Assembly: GCA_001509375.1 (NCBI GenBank)
Contig: LGFT01000025.1
Coordinates: 1-48,638 of the forward strand
Direction of reading: 5' to 3'
From: Methanothrix harundinacea
GTDB taxonomy: Archaea > Halobacteriota > Methanosarcinia > Methanotrichales > Methanotrichaceae
Length of the DNA: 48,638 bases
Within the stretch, counting starts at the first letter, position 1. Each line of letters starts with the position of its first letter. Under the pieces are notes generated by a model. The model ran no database searches, had not been told where the DNA came from, and worked only from the letters and a program-made list of their open reading frames with translations. Below, one piece after another: positions 18,172-25,054 of the stretch. The position numbers and the translations under genes are program-made.

Positions 18172-19365
18172 ATGCGTCTGATCTATCTTGCGGTGCTCGT
18201 GCTCTTAGTTTTGTCCATGCAGCTGACGCTGATGGCGGCAGCTGCCTCTGATGAGGAAGATATTGAGAACGAGATCACGTCTCGGCAGTTCTCCTTGAAA
18301 GTGGGCGAAGGCGTCAAGATCGGAGACTACCGGGTGGAGTTGATAAGCGTCGTCTCGGTCATGGACGGGCTGATAGAGGTGAAGGTCTGGAAGAGAGTTA
18401 GCGAGTTCGAGGACTGGAGGGTGATGGAAGACCACAGAGATGCGAACTTCGACGAGGGGGCAGAACGCGGCGGCCTTACCCTCACGGTGATTGATATCTT
18501 CGATGAGGAGGCGGTCAGGATGAGGGCCGAGTATCGGACGAATTTCGGCTACCCTCAAAAGTACGTGACCGAGAGGGCGTTGGCTCCCAAAAACCTGCCG
18601 AAGCTCGAAGTTTCTACGACGGTGGACAAAACTGAGATCAGCGTCGGAGACGAGGTGAAGGCGACCGTCACAGTGAAGAACGTCGGGAACGATACCGCCA
18701 GAGATGTAACCATCCAGGATTCACCGCCTCTGCCCCAGTTCAGGTACCTGGCGGGATACCCCCCCAAGATCAAAAATCAGCTACAACCCGGCGAGTCCGA
18801 CCTCGCCGTATACTCAATGGTGGCGGCCACAGAAGGTGAGGTGAAGATGCCGGCGACGGTGGCCAGGTACGCCGACTCCAAGTCGACGATCTACTCTGCG
18901 ACATCCCCCTCCATCAAAATCGATATCAACCCCAAGAGAAGACCGAACCTGGTTCTGAATGTCGACCCGCCAGCGCCGATCAAGCACGGTGGTCAGGGGA
19001 CGATAAACGTCACCGTCAAAAACGATGGTGATGCCAGCGCTTATCGGGTAGTGGTGAAGGCAGAGGTCGAATCCCAAGGTGACGGCCTCGAGCTTTTAAA
19101 GGGGAGCCTCGATGAGAGCTTCTTTGAGATCCCACAGGGGGAGTTGGAGACCTACTCTGCAACGTTCAAGGGGTCTCGGAGCGGAATCTACGACGTCAAC
19201 CTTAAGGCCAGCTATCAGGGCGATGGAGAGATGATGCAGAAGGAGACGGCTTTCGAGGTGGCGGTCCTGGAGAGGGAGTACAAGTACCTCTACTACCTGC
19301 CGATTGTGCCCGTCCTGATAATGAGTGTATGGCTCTTCAGGCGGTACAGAGAATATAAATATTAA
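18172..19365 (+). CDS. exported CARDB/DUF11-type surface protein with C-terminal anchor
   Basis: The protein (397 residues) has a signal peptide (LIYLAVLVLLVLSMQLTLMA), then an N-terminal domain of unknown type (residues about 30-135). Two CARDB-like immunoglobulin-fold repeats follow, recognisable by ISVGDEVKATVTVKNVGNDT and HGGQGTINVTVKNDGDASA. It ends with a membrane helix (YYLPIVPVLIMSVWLFRRY) and basic residues. Thus it is held on the outer face of the membrane. Such proteins usually mediate adhesion or support the S-layer; no enzyme motif is seen. ATG 18172 follows GGTGGGTGGG; GTG 18166 is an alternative. It is a single gene after a repeat-bearing upstream region. Confidence 0.75.
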   Translation: MRLIYLAVLVLLVLSMQLTLMAAAASDEEDIENEITSRQFSLKVGEGVKIGDYRVELISVVSVMDGLIEVKVWKRVSEFEDWRVMEDHRDANFDEGAERGGLTLTVIDIFDEEAVRMRAEYRTNFGYPQKYVTERALAPKNLPKLEVSTTVDKTEISVGDEVKATVTVKNVGNDTARDVTIQDSPPLPQFRYLAGYPPKIKNQLQPGESDLAVYSMVAATEGEVKMPATVARYADSKSTIYSATSPSIKIDINPKRRPNLVLNVDPPAPIKHGGQGTINVTVKNDGDASAYRVVVKAEVESQGDGLELLKGSLDESFFEIPQGELETYSATFKGSRSGIYDVNLKASYQGDGEMMQKETAFEVAVLEREYKYLYYLPIVPVLIMSVWLFRRYREYKY

Positions 19366-19500
19366 GTCGGAGTTTGAGGATAGAGAGAAGATTGAAACGA
19401 GCGAGATGACCAAAAAACGAAAGTTTCGAGGAGACCCTCGAAGGGCGTTAAAGTTGCATTTGAAAGTCGCTCTAAATCAAGAAGGCTAGGACTGATATCT

Positions 19501-20604
19501 ATGTTGAACGTATTAATGCTGGGGATCGGCCAATGTGGGAACAGGATACTCGACGCGGTCAACAGGGAGTCTTTCGGCGGATCCTCCAAGCTCTCCAAAT
19601 ATTATTCAAGACAGAAGTTTCCCAGCAGGGTTGAAACCCTCGCGATCAACACCGCTGTCAACGACCTGAAGGAGCTGAAGTTCACCACCGCCAAAAATAG
19701 GCTCCACGTCCCAAACCTTCATGGGGTCGGAGCCAATCGGAGCATAGGAAAACAGGGCTTCTGGGACAACCGCGAGATGATCATGGAGGAGATCGAGAGA
19801 AGAGGCGACTTCGACATCGCCTTCGTGATGACCTCCGCTTCCGGTGGTACCGGGTCCTCCTTCGCCCCCCTCGTCGTCCACGAGCTTAAAGAGCGATACA
19901 AGAACATAACTGTCGTCGCCGTCATGGTCCTCCCCTTCAGGGAGGAGGGGTCGATATACCTCCAGAACGCTGCCTTCAGCATGAGGGACATCAAGGAGGT
20001 GGATTCCGACGGCATAATCCTTGTGGACAACCAGTACCTAAAGAGGCTGAGCGGCGACATCAAGACCGCCTACGACAAGATCAACGACATGGTGGCTGAG
20101 AGGATCTTGTTCCTCATCGAGTCCTTGGATAGCGAGATGCTATCAGTCACCGACCTCGGCGACTTCAAAACGGTGATGCGAGGAGGCCTGGGGATGGGGA
20201 CCCTCGGCTTCTACGAGTCGGACAAGAAGACGACCTCCCTCACCTCGGCGATCGAGGGGAGCCTCAAGCCTGGCGGCCTCCTCTATCCCGCCGACGTCTA
20301 CGAGGACGCTGCGAGAGCGATGATCATCATCCAGGGGTCGAGAGATTCCCTCGACGTCGACGAGATCACAAAGTCCGTCGAGAAGCTCTCGACCAAGATC
20401 GGACAGGTCTTCAAAGGGATCGTGATAAAGAAGGGGAGGCCGAAGGTCCTCTCGGTCTTCACTCTCGGTCAGGTCCCTGACCTTGAGATGCTCTACGCCC
20501 AGGCCGCCCAGGCGATCCAAGACGAGAAGAGCCGGAAGACGAGGGCCAAAAAACAGCTCGACGATGCCTTCGCCTACATCGAAGACCTGGAGGAGATCTA
20601 CTGA
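19501..20604 (+). CDS. tubulin/FtsZ superfamily GTPase, CetZ-like
   Basis: The 367-residue product begins with the nucleotide-binding motif GIGQCGNRI, closer to tubulin's GQxGN than to FtsZ. It has the T4 glycine loop as SASGGTGSSFAPLV, followed by a long C-terminal half ending in an acidic segment (YIEDLEEIY). CetZ proteins control cell shape in haloarchaea and occur in several euryarchaeal orders, alongside FtsZ, which does division. The glycine loop lacks the third Gly of the classic GGGTGS signature, so GTPase kinetics may differ. In a filamentous methanogen a role in cell shape or sheath organisation is plausible but is inference. It is a single gene with no cytoskeletal neighbour. Confidence 0.75.
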   Translation: MLNVLMLGIGQCGNRILDAVNRESFGGSSKLSKYYSRQKFPSRVETLAINTAVNDLKELKFTTAKNRLHVPNLHGVGANRSIGKQGFWDNREMIMEEIERRGDFDIAFVMTSASGGTGSSFAPLVVHELKERYKNITVVAVMVLPFREEGSIYLQNAAFSMRDIKEVDSDGIILVDNQYLKRLSGDIKTAYDKINDMVAERILFLIESLDSEMLSVTDLGDFKTVMRGGLGMGTLGFYESDKKTTSLTSAIEGSLKPGGLLYPADVYEDAARAMIIIQGSRDSLDVDEITKSVEKLSTKIGQVFKGIVIKKGRPKVLSVFTLGQVPDLEMLYAQAAQAIQDEKSRKTRAKKQLDDAFAYIEDLEEIY

Positions 20605-20673
20605 TCTCCCCAGTTCAAGACGTTTTTAAGGTTATACGATTGAGTCGGGCTTCCGCAGACTTTCAGTTCAGAA

Positions 20674-21561
20674 TCACGGGCAGAACTTCTTGTACATCAT
20701 CGCCTGAAAGGAGTTGACGCCCACGACTTTTGAGACGAGGGCAAATTCATCACCCTTTAGAGGCTGAGCCTTGGCCGGTGAGATCGGCTTTCCCTTCGGC
20801 GCATAGACCGCGCCGCCGGTCATCTTGGCGCAGATGTAGCCACCGGCATGCCCTGCCACAAAGATCTCCCCGCCCCTCATTTCGGCAGCTGTAAAGTCGC
20901 CACAATCTCCAGAGACAACGAGCCTCCCCCCCCTCATAAGAACTCCCGCGTTCCTGCTGGCATCTCCCCTAATCTCCAAAAGGCCCGCACTCATCAATAT
21001 ACCCGCGCTCATCCCGGTGTCCCCTTCGACCCTCAGAGCCCTCTTTGATCTGTTCCTCGCCGCCAGGGTCTCTCGGAGAAGGCCGTCATTCAGGACGAGT
21101 CCCCTCTCAACGTGTCTGTTCGGCGAAATAACCTGACCGCTTCGTTCCAGAACTTCCGTTATGGAGACGTACTTCCGATAGCCGGTCCTATCCGACTCCA
21201 CCTCGACCACGTTTCCGAGGGGCTCGGCAACCTTCCCGCTGACGTAGATCGAGCCCCGGATCATGCTGATCCCCATCCGAGGCCCAACGTCCCCGTCGAC
21301 GGCGATGGAGCCTGTGGACTCGATGGGGCCGCCGGTCCCACCGAAACTGGCGAGGTCCACCCCGAGGCTAGACCCAAGACGACCTCCGACGTCGCCCCGA
21401 ATCGTTACGGCGTCGCCCCGCCGCAGCGCCTCCACCATATCCCGGCGGGTGAAAGAGCCGGTGATAACCGTGTCGGGATCGAGACGGGAACCCTGATGCT
21501 GCCAGTAGAAGTCGAAGGTGAAGTCGCAGAGGCAGCTTTCGCCCTCCGCGTTGATCACCAT
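20674..21561 (-). CDS. GXGXG-domain protein (FwdC / glutamate synthase domain-3 like)
   Basis: This 295-residue protein is built from a right-handed beta-helix with G-x-x-G-x-x-x-G turns (for example IRGDVGGRLGSSLG, VDGDVGPRMG, VSGKVAEPLG, VEGDTGMSAGILM, IRGDASRNAGVLM, VSGDCGDFTAAEM). This is the GXGXG family of formylmethanofuran dehydrogenase subunit C and the alpha-subunit tail of glutamate synthase. In FwdC this domain is structural. Here it stands apart from any fwd/fmd or gltB gene, next to a DUF373 gene. Such stand-alone proteins have been labelled tributyrin esterase in some databases, which I do not accept. Cysteines cluster at the N-terminus (CLCD) and near the end (CAK, KKFCP). The ATG at 21561 is assumed, as upstream in-frame sequence is acidic and lacks a clear start. 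Confidence 0.7.
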   Translation of the reverse strand: MVINAEGESCLCDFTFDFYWQHQGSRLDPDTVITGSFTRRDMVEALRRGDAVTIRGDVGGRLGSSLGVDLASFGGTGGPIESTGSIAVDGDVGPRMGISMIRGSIYVSGKVAEPLGNVVEVESDRTGYRKYVSITEVLERSGQVISPNRHVERGLVLNDGLLRETLAARNRSKRALRVEGDTGMSAGILMSAGLLEIRGDASRNAGVLMRGGRLVVSGDCGDFTAAEMRGGEIFVAGHAGGYICAKMTGGAVYAPKGKPISPAKAQPLKGDEFALVSKVVGVNSFQAMMYKKFCP

Positions 21562-21610
21562 CAGTATAAGGTCCCCCTGAGCGCCGGAGTCATCTCCGTC
21601 CTCATCGTCA

Positions 21611-22696
21611 TCATCTCCTGCCCACCATCTTCCGGGAGATCTTCACACCTACTAGAGCTATCGTTATCGCCAGAGCTGCCGATACTGCCAGGTACTCGGT
21701 GCTGGAGCCTGAGATGAGGGGGAAGGCCATGCCGGCGCTGCTAGCCAGGATGAAGACGCTGGCGCTCCAGAAGATGAGCCCTGTGGCGAAGATGAAGAAG
21801 GGGTAAGAGTAGGCCCTCTCGTCCCCCGCCCCCTCGATGTAGAAGTCCAGGATCTTGCCCAAATTTACGCAGATCCCGGCGGCCACATACCACCAGATGC
21901 TGTAGTAGACGAAGACCATGACCAAGACGATATACCCGTACCAGATCTCGCCGGTATAGTAGTCCCAGAACCTGGTGGACCCCTGGATCGTGGCGATGAG
22001 GACCAGGACTGCGGCCAGAACATAGGTTACGAAGGCAACCTTCCCCCGGCGGAGGTTGCCCTTGAAGGTTTGCTTGGTGCTCTCGATGAAATCGTCGAGG
22101 CCGAGGCCCCGAAAGAGAAGGTAGACTCCAACGGCGGCGAGGATGGCGATGACGGCAAAGTCCGACCGTCCCAAAAAGCTGAAGGTAGAGTATATGAGAA
22201 GAGCTAGGCCGAGAGGGATGAAGAAAGTGTGGCTGATCTTTGGGTCCCTGAAGACCTGTTTGAGGAGATAATAGGTGCTCTCCAGGTTGTGGCTCTGCTT
22301 CACGAGAATCCTTTTCACAGCATCGACTTTGACCCTCGACTGGATTATCGGGAGGATCGCCTCGTCTTCTGCGCCGTCGGAGACGACCACTACCCCCGCC
22401 GGGCGGAACCTCTCGATGAGGGCGTCGATCTGATGGGCGATCTTCCCGTCGGATACGAGGCCCACATTGGGGTCTCCCGCCACCGATGCGATCTCAACGG
22501 CCTTTCCCTGAGATGCGAGGTCGTCGTAGACCTTGATCCCTCCGAGGATTGTGTTCACGTCCGAGTCCTCGGGGTCGGCAAGGCCGAGCTTGAGGGTGGC
22601 TTCGACGTTGGCGTCCCTCCCGACGACAGGGCTCTCGACCCTGGCCTTCCTGCCTAGGTCGTCGTCTCTATCGATGCAGAGCACCAGGATGTCCAT
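21611..22696 (-). CDS. DUF373 family integral membrane protein
   Basis: A 361-residue archaeal protein. Residues 1-150 form a soluble alpha/beta domain starting MDILVLCIDRDDDLGRKA, with VIEIA-like strands and VVVVSDGAEDEAILP. The remainder has about seven transmembrane segments (FFIPLGLALLIYSTF through ALAITIALVGVKI). DUF373 is restricted to archaea and has no known function; the N-terminal part looks like a ligand- or nucleotide-binding domain. The start ATG 22696 fits the family start. Its stop is 49 bases from the start of the GXGXG gene, so the two probably share a transcript. Confidence 0.8.
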   Translation of the reverse strand: MDILVLCIDRDDDLGRKARVESPVVGRDANVEATLKLGLADPEDSDVNTILGGIKVYDDLASQGKAVEIASVAGDPNVGLVSDGKIAHQIDALIERFRPAGVVVVSDGAEDEAILPIIQSRVKVDAVKRILVKQSHNLESTYYLLKQVFRDPKISHTFFIPLGLALLIYSTFSFLGRSDFAVIAILAAVGVYLLFRGLGLDDFIESTKQTFKGNLRRGKVAFVTYVLAAVLVLIATIQGSTRFWDYYTGEIWYGYIVLVMVFVYYSIWWYVAAGICVNLGKILDFYIEGAGDERAYSYPFFIFATGLIFWSASVFILASSAGMAFPLISGSSTEYLAVSAALAITIALVGVKISRKMVGRR

Positions 22697-22847
22697 ACTA
22701 GAAATACTATCGGTGAAGAATGTACTTAAAGATTCGCCGAAAATAGAGGTGCGAGCCTCTCAATTGCCGTATCTCGTTTTATTCCAGCACAACATCGGCA
22801 GGGGGCTCACAAGTCGCATTAGTTGAGCTTGCCCAGAATCAACAAAA

Positions 22848-22858
22848 GATATTTATCT
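22848..22858 (+). promoter_or_regulatory. TATA element for a probably leaderless gene
   Basis: AGATATTTATC, with a TATA core around 22851-22857, is centred about 28 bases before the ATG at 22882, and no ribosome site is present. That geometry suggests a leaderless transcript. Confidence 0.45.
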
Positions 22859-22881
22859 ACAGCATCGTAATATGACGATAT

Positions 22882-23340
22882 ATGTTGCCTTTCAAATTAG
22901 TCCTCATATTGACGCTGGCGCTGGTGGCTCCAGCCTCAGCCTTTACCTTCGACAACATCCAACAAGGTGTCGACCTTTACAACTCTGGGGTGGAGAGCGC
23001 TCCGGGGGTTGTTAAGGCCCTTCTCGGAGACGAGAGGATCCAGATAGAGATCACAGGGGCGAACGGGACGGTCCTGATGGCAGGCCTTGAGACTAAGAAC
23101 GCCGTGATCGTGAACACGATGGAGGGGGAGGTCGAGGACCCGACGATCGTGCTGGAGGCTTCTGAAGAGGCGGTGACGAGGCTCTATCAGGCGGACGACC
23201 CGGTGACTGCCTTCGAAGAAGCCAAAAAAGAGGGCGAGATCTCCATCAGAGGCACCACCTTCACCTCTAAGCTGAAGGTCTCTGCGGCCTTGGCCAGCAC
23301 CCCGGCCCTCAGGTTCTTTGCGAGCCTCATGGGAAAGTGA
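22882..23340 (+). CDS. small exported protein, possibly SCP2-like
   Basis: The 152-residue protein has a clear signal peptide (LVLILTLALVAPASAF). The mature part has alternating strands and helices with segments IQIEITGANGTVLMAG, DPTIVLEASEEAVTRL and GEISIRGTTF. The pattern of a strand-rich half followed by ASEEA...L and an acidic helix recalls SCP2-type lipid-binding domains, but the match is weak. There is no membrane anchor. It is a single gene between the divergent DUF373 gene and the repeat region. The function is unknown. Confidence 0.55.
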   Translation: MLPFKLVLILTLALVAPASAFTFDNIQQGVDLYNSGVESAPGVVKALLGDERIQIEITGANGTVLMAGLETKNAVIVNTMEGEVEDPTIVLEASEEAVTRLYQADDPVTAFEEAKKEGEISIRGTTFTSKLKVSAALASTPALRFFASLMGK

Positions 23341-23510
23341 TCTTCACTTGCGGAGATCTAAGTTCTCCGCCACAATTTTGTGGGAGCAGAAGTCGCCGCA
23401 CATGGTCAGACCTTGCCGTCGACCGGCGCCTTATCGAGCTTTTATCTATTTCTCTCCTAAAGATGCCATCTTATCTAGCGCAAAGTAGATAAAATTGGTT
23501 TGTCTTAACT

Positions 23511-23531
23511 CAACCAAAACTTATTTAACTG
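23511..23531 (+). promoter_or_regulatory. promoter of RNA repeat unit 1
   Basis: CAACCAAAACTTATTTAACTG contains a purine-rich BRE-like stretch followed by the TATA core TTATTTAA (23521-23528). The same sequence recurs before units 2 and 4 and, slightly changed, unit 3. The conserved ATGCCGG begins 30 bases after the TATA start, at the expected transcription start. Confidence 0.6.
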
Positions 23532-23549
23532 CGGGCCGATATGGCATTA

Positions 23550-23860
23550 AATGCCGGTTCTTCCTTCAGACCTCCTGAAGAACCAGAGCTGAAACCGAGC
23601 ACAGGCAGCTTGGACAGCAGCAACCCATAGACCGAAGAAAGAGGGAACGCCCCAGAGCACGACCAGCGACTGGTTTGCCCTCCTCCTGGAAAGCAATCCA
23701 TCGTGCGAGGGGTTTTTACCTCGACCGGATGGTGTCTCGCGCGCAAGGTCAGATTCGACGGCCCTCGTGGATGTTCACAACTCTCCCGCCGCGGCTGGCC
23801 GCGCGAGCCTTCCATTCGCCATCCTCGATTTATCCTTCTTCGATGGCGAGTCAGACTTTG
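23550..23860 (+). ncRNA. putative structured RNA, repeat unit 1
   Basis: First of four related tandem units, each behind the same promoter. The 5' end (ATGCCGG) is followed by a small hairpin (CTTCAG 23564-23569 with CTGAAG 23575-23580). A conserved middle contains GAGCTGAAACCGAGCACAGG and TTTGCCCTCCTCCTGG. A long-range stem follows: CTCGCGC at 23736-23742 can pair with GCGCGAG at 23801-23807. All frames contain stops or change frame relative to the other units, so I read it as RNA. An alternative is a decayed leaderless short ORF starting at the same ATG (13 codons here). The 3' end is approximate. No known archaeal RNA (SRP, RNase P) matches by eye. Confidence 0.5.
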
Positions 23861-23890
23861 CCGTCTTAATCAAATTAAGTTGTCTTAATT

Positions 23891-23911
23891 CAACCAAAAC
23901 TTATTTAACTG
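23891..23911 (+). promoter_or_regulatory. promoter of RNA repeat unit 2
   Basis: This is identical to the unit 1 element (CAACCAAAACTTATTTAACTG), with the TATA core at 23901-23908. It is preceded by GTTGTCTTAATT, also present in similar form before unit 1, which may be part of an upstream control site. Confidence 0.6.
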
Positions 23912-23929
23912 AGGTCCAATATAGTGTGG

Positions 23930-24180
23930 TATGCCAGTGCTTCCCTTCAGACCTCCTGAAGAACCAGAGCTGAAACCGAGCACAGGCATCTTGGACGGCA
24001 ACAACTCATAGACCGAAAAGGCTCGGACGCATCTCAAAAGACAGGTTTGCCCTCCTCCTGGCGTGCCCTCATTGCGCCCGGGCTTTCAACTGACCCCGCG
24101 GGGGTCTCGCGCAAAATCTGAGTATCTCGCCTCATGTTGGTGCGCGCGATCCCCGTTCGCTATTTTTTGATGATCGTCTT
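23930..24180 (+). ncRNA. putative structured RNA, repeat unit 2
   Basis: Second unit, about 380 bases after the first. It keeps the 5' hairpin (CTTCAG 23945-23950 with CTGAAG 23956-23961), the GAGCTGAAACCGAGCACAGG block and the TTTGCCCTCCTCCTGG box. The long-range stem is GGGG + CGCGC (24101-24112) with GCGCG + CCCC (24044-24054 of the following hundred, i.e. 24144-24154). A run of six T (24163-24168) follows and may end the transcript. An extra C in the 5' part relative to units 1 and 4 would shift a reading frame, which speaks against coding. Confidence 0.5.
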
Positions 24181-24234
24181 TTGAGCGTCGTTTCGCTTTT
24201 ACCCCTGCTTTAATCAATTTAATTTGTCTTTACT

Positions 24235-24257
24235 CCAGCAAAACTTATTTAAACTAT
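24235..24257 (+). promoter_or_regulatory. promoter of RNA repeat unit 3
   Basis: CCAGCAAAACTTATTTAAACTAT is a diverged copy of the unit 1/2 promoter, with the TATA core at 24245-24252; ATGCCGG starts 29 bases after the TATA start. Confidence 0.55.
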
Positions 24258-24273
24258 GACCCACATGCCAAAT

Positions 24274-24560
24274 ATGCCGGCGCACTCCAGGCCCGGACTG
24301 CCGGACAGACAGCATCCGAGTAGGATGCGAGAGTCTCAAAAAGTGCATGGAAAACCCTATAGACCGATAAGCTCCCGGCGCATCGCCAAAGGCTCATTTC
24401 CCTCATGTGAGCGAACTTCGACGCGCCGGAGCTTTCACCTCCAACGAACGGGGACCTCGCGCAAGGCTGCATATCACATCCTCCTTGGATCCTCTACTCT
24501 CTCTTCCGCCATTAAGGGCTGCGCGAGGTCTCCATTCGACATATTCAACCATCGTCTTTG
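24274..24560 (+). ncRNA. putative structured RNA, repeat unit 3 (diverged)
   Basis: The most divergent unit. The 5' hairpin and the CCTCCTCCTGG box are not preserved, but the long-range stem is the best of the four: GGGGACCTCGCGC (24450-24462) can pair with GCGCGAGGTCTCC (24521-24533) over 13 positions with one G-U. Relative to unit 4 this includes a compensating T-A to C-G change. This unit also has an uninterrupted frame of about 99 codons from the predicted start to 24573, so a small basic protein is a real alternative here. Confidence 0.45.
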
Positions 24561-24609
24561 TAACAACTGTTAGCCATCCCCAACGTAATCAAATTATGTT
24601 TACTTTATT

Positions 24610-24630
24610 CAATCAAAACTTATTTAACTG
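24610..24630 (+). promoter_or_regulatory. promoter of RNA repeat unit 4
   Basis: CAATCAAAACTTATTTAACTG differs by one base from the unit 1 element, with the TATA core at 24620-24627; ATGCCGG starts 29 bases after the TATA start. Confidence 0.6.
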
Positions 24631-24648
24631 GCGCTGCCATGGCATTGT

Positions 24649-24885
24649 ATGCCGGTGCTTCCTTCAGACCTTCTGGAGAATCCGAACCGAGTACAGGCAG
24701 CTTGAACAGAACAACCTCATGGGCCGAAATGCTCAGATGTATCATTGAAGATCGGTTTGCCCTCCTCCTGGTGCAAACCTTGGCGCGTCGGGGCATTCAC
24801 CTCAACCGGATGGGGATCCCGCGCGAGTCCCGATCTTGTTGCCTCGAGTTGGTGCGCACGATCCCCGTTTGCTACATTCTATCAT
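24649..24885 (+). ncRNA. putative structured RNA, repeat unit 4
   Basis: Fourth unit. Its 5' hairpin has CTTCAG (24662-24667) opposite CTGGAG (24673-24678); the A-to-G change keeps pairing through a G-U pair. The TTTGCCCTCCTCCTGG box is intact. The long-range stem is GGGGATC + GCGC (24812-24824) with GCGC + GATCCCC (24854-24866). The 3' end is not defined. The following ~100 bases up to the next promoter are AT-rich and hold nothing recognisable. Confidence 0.5.
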
Positions 24886-24988
24886 CAAAATCATCATTCG
24901 AATTCATTATTATTTTGCTCCTATTATTGATAAATCCCTTCCAAATATCCAAATACAAATCATATTATTTGTCAATTAATTTTAATTT

Positions 24989-25006
24989 GGGCGAAATCTA
25001 TTTAAA
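24989..25006 (+). promoter_or_regulatory. promoter of the first dockerin-binding-protein run
   Basis: GGGCGAAATCTATTTAAA has a CGAAA BRE and the TATA core TATTTAAA (24999-25006), predicting a start near 25029. It resembles the promoter before 35594 and, less closely, the RNA repeat promoters. Confidence 0.55.
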
Positions 25007-25054
25007 GGAGATATTCAACAGAAATTTACTCAAATAAAGTTGTGTGGTGTTGAA

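Noticed and set aside
20674-21561. Tributyrin esterase annotation for the GXGXG protein
   Set aside because: The sequence is a glycine-turn beta-helix without any hydrolase triad.
23551-24020. In-frame TAG at the same place in repeat units 1 and 2 (TGG in unit 4), suggesting a pyrrolysine codon
   Set aside because: The frame is interrupted by indels relative to units 3 and 4, no protein family is recognisable, and no pyl genes are present; RNA or decayed ORFs explain it more simply.
23675-25037. Small ORFs of 60-130 codons across the repeat region on both strands
   Set aside because: They run in different frames through the repeated units and lack ribosome sites; their similarity to one another follows from the DNA repeats. 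Only the unit 3 frame is kept as a possible alternative.
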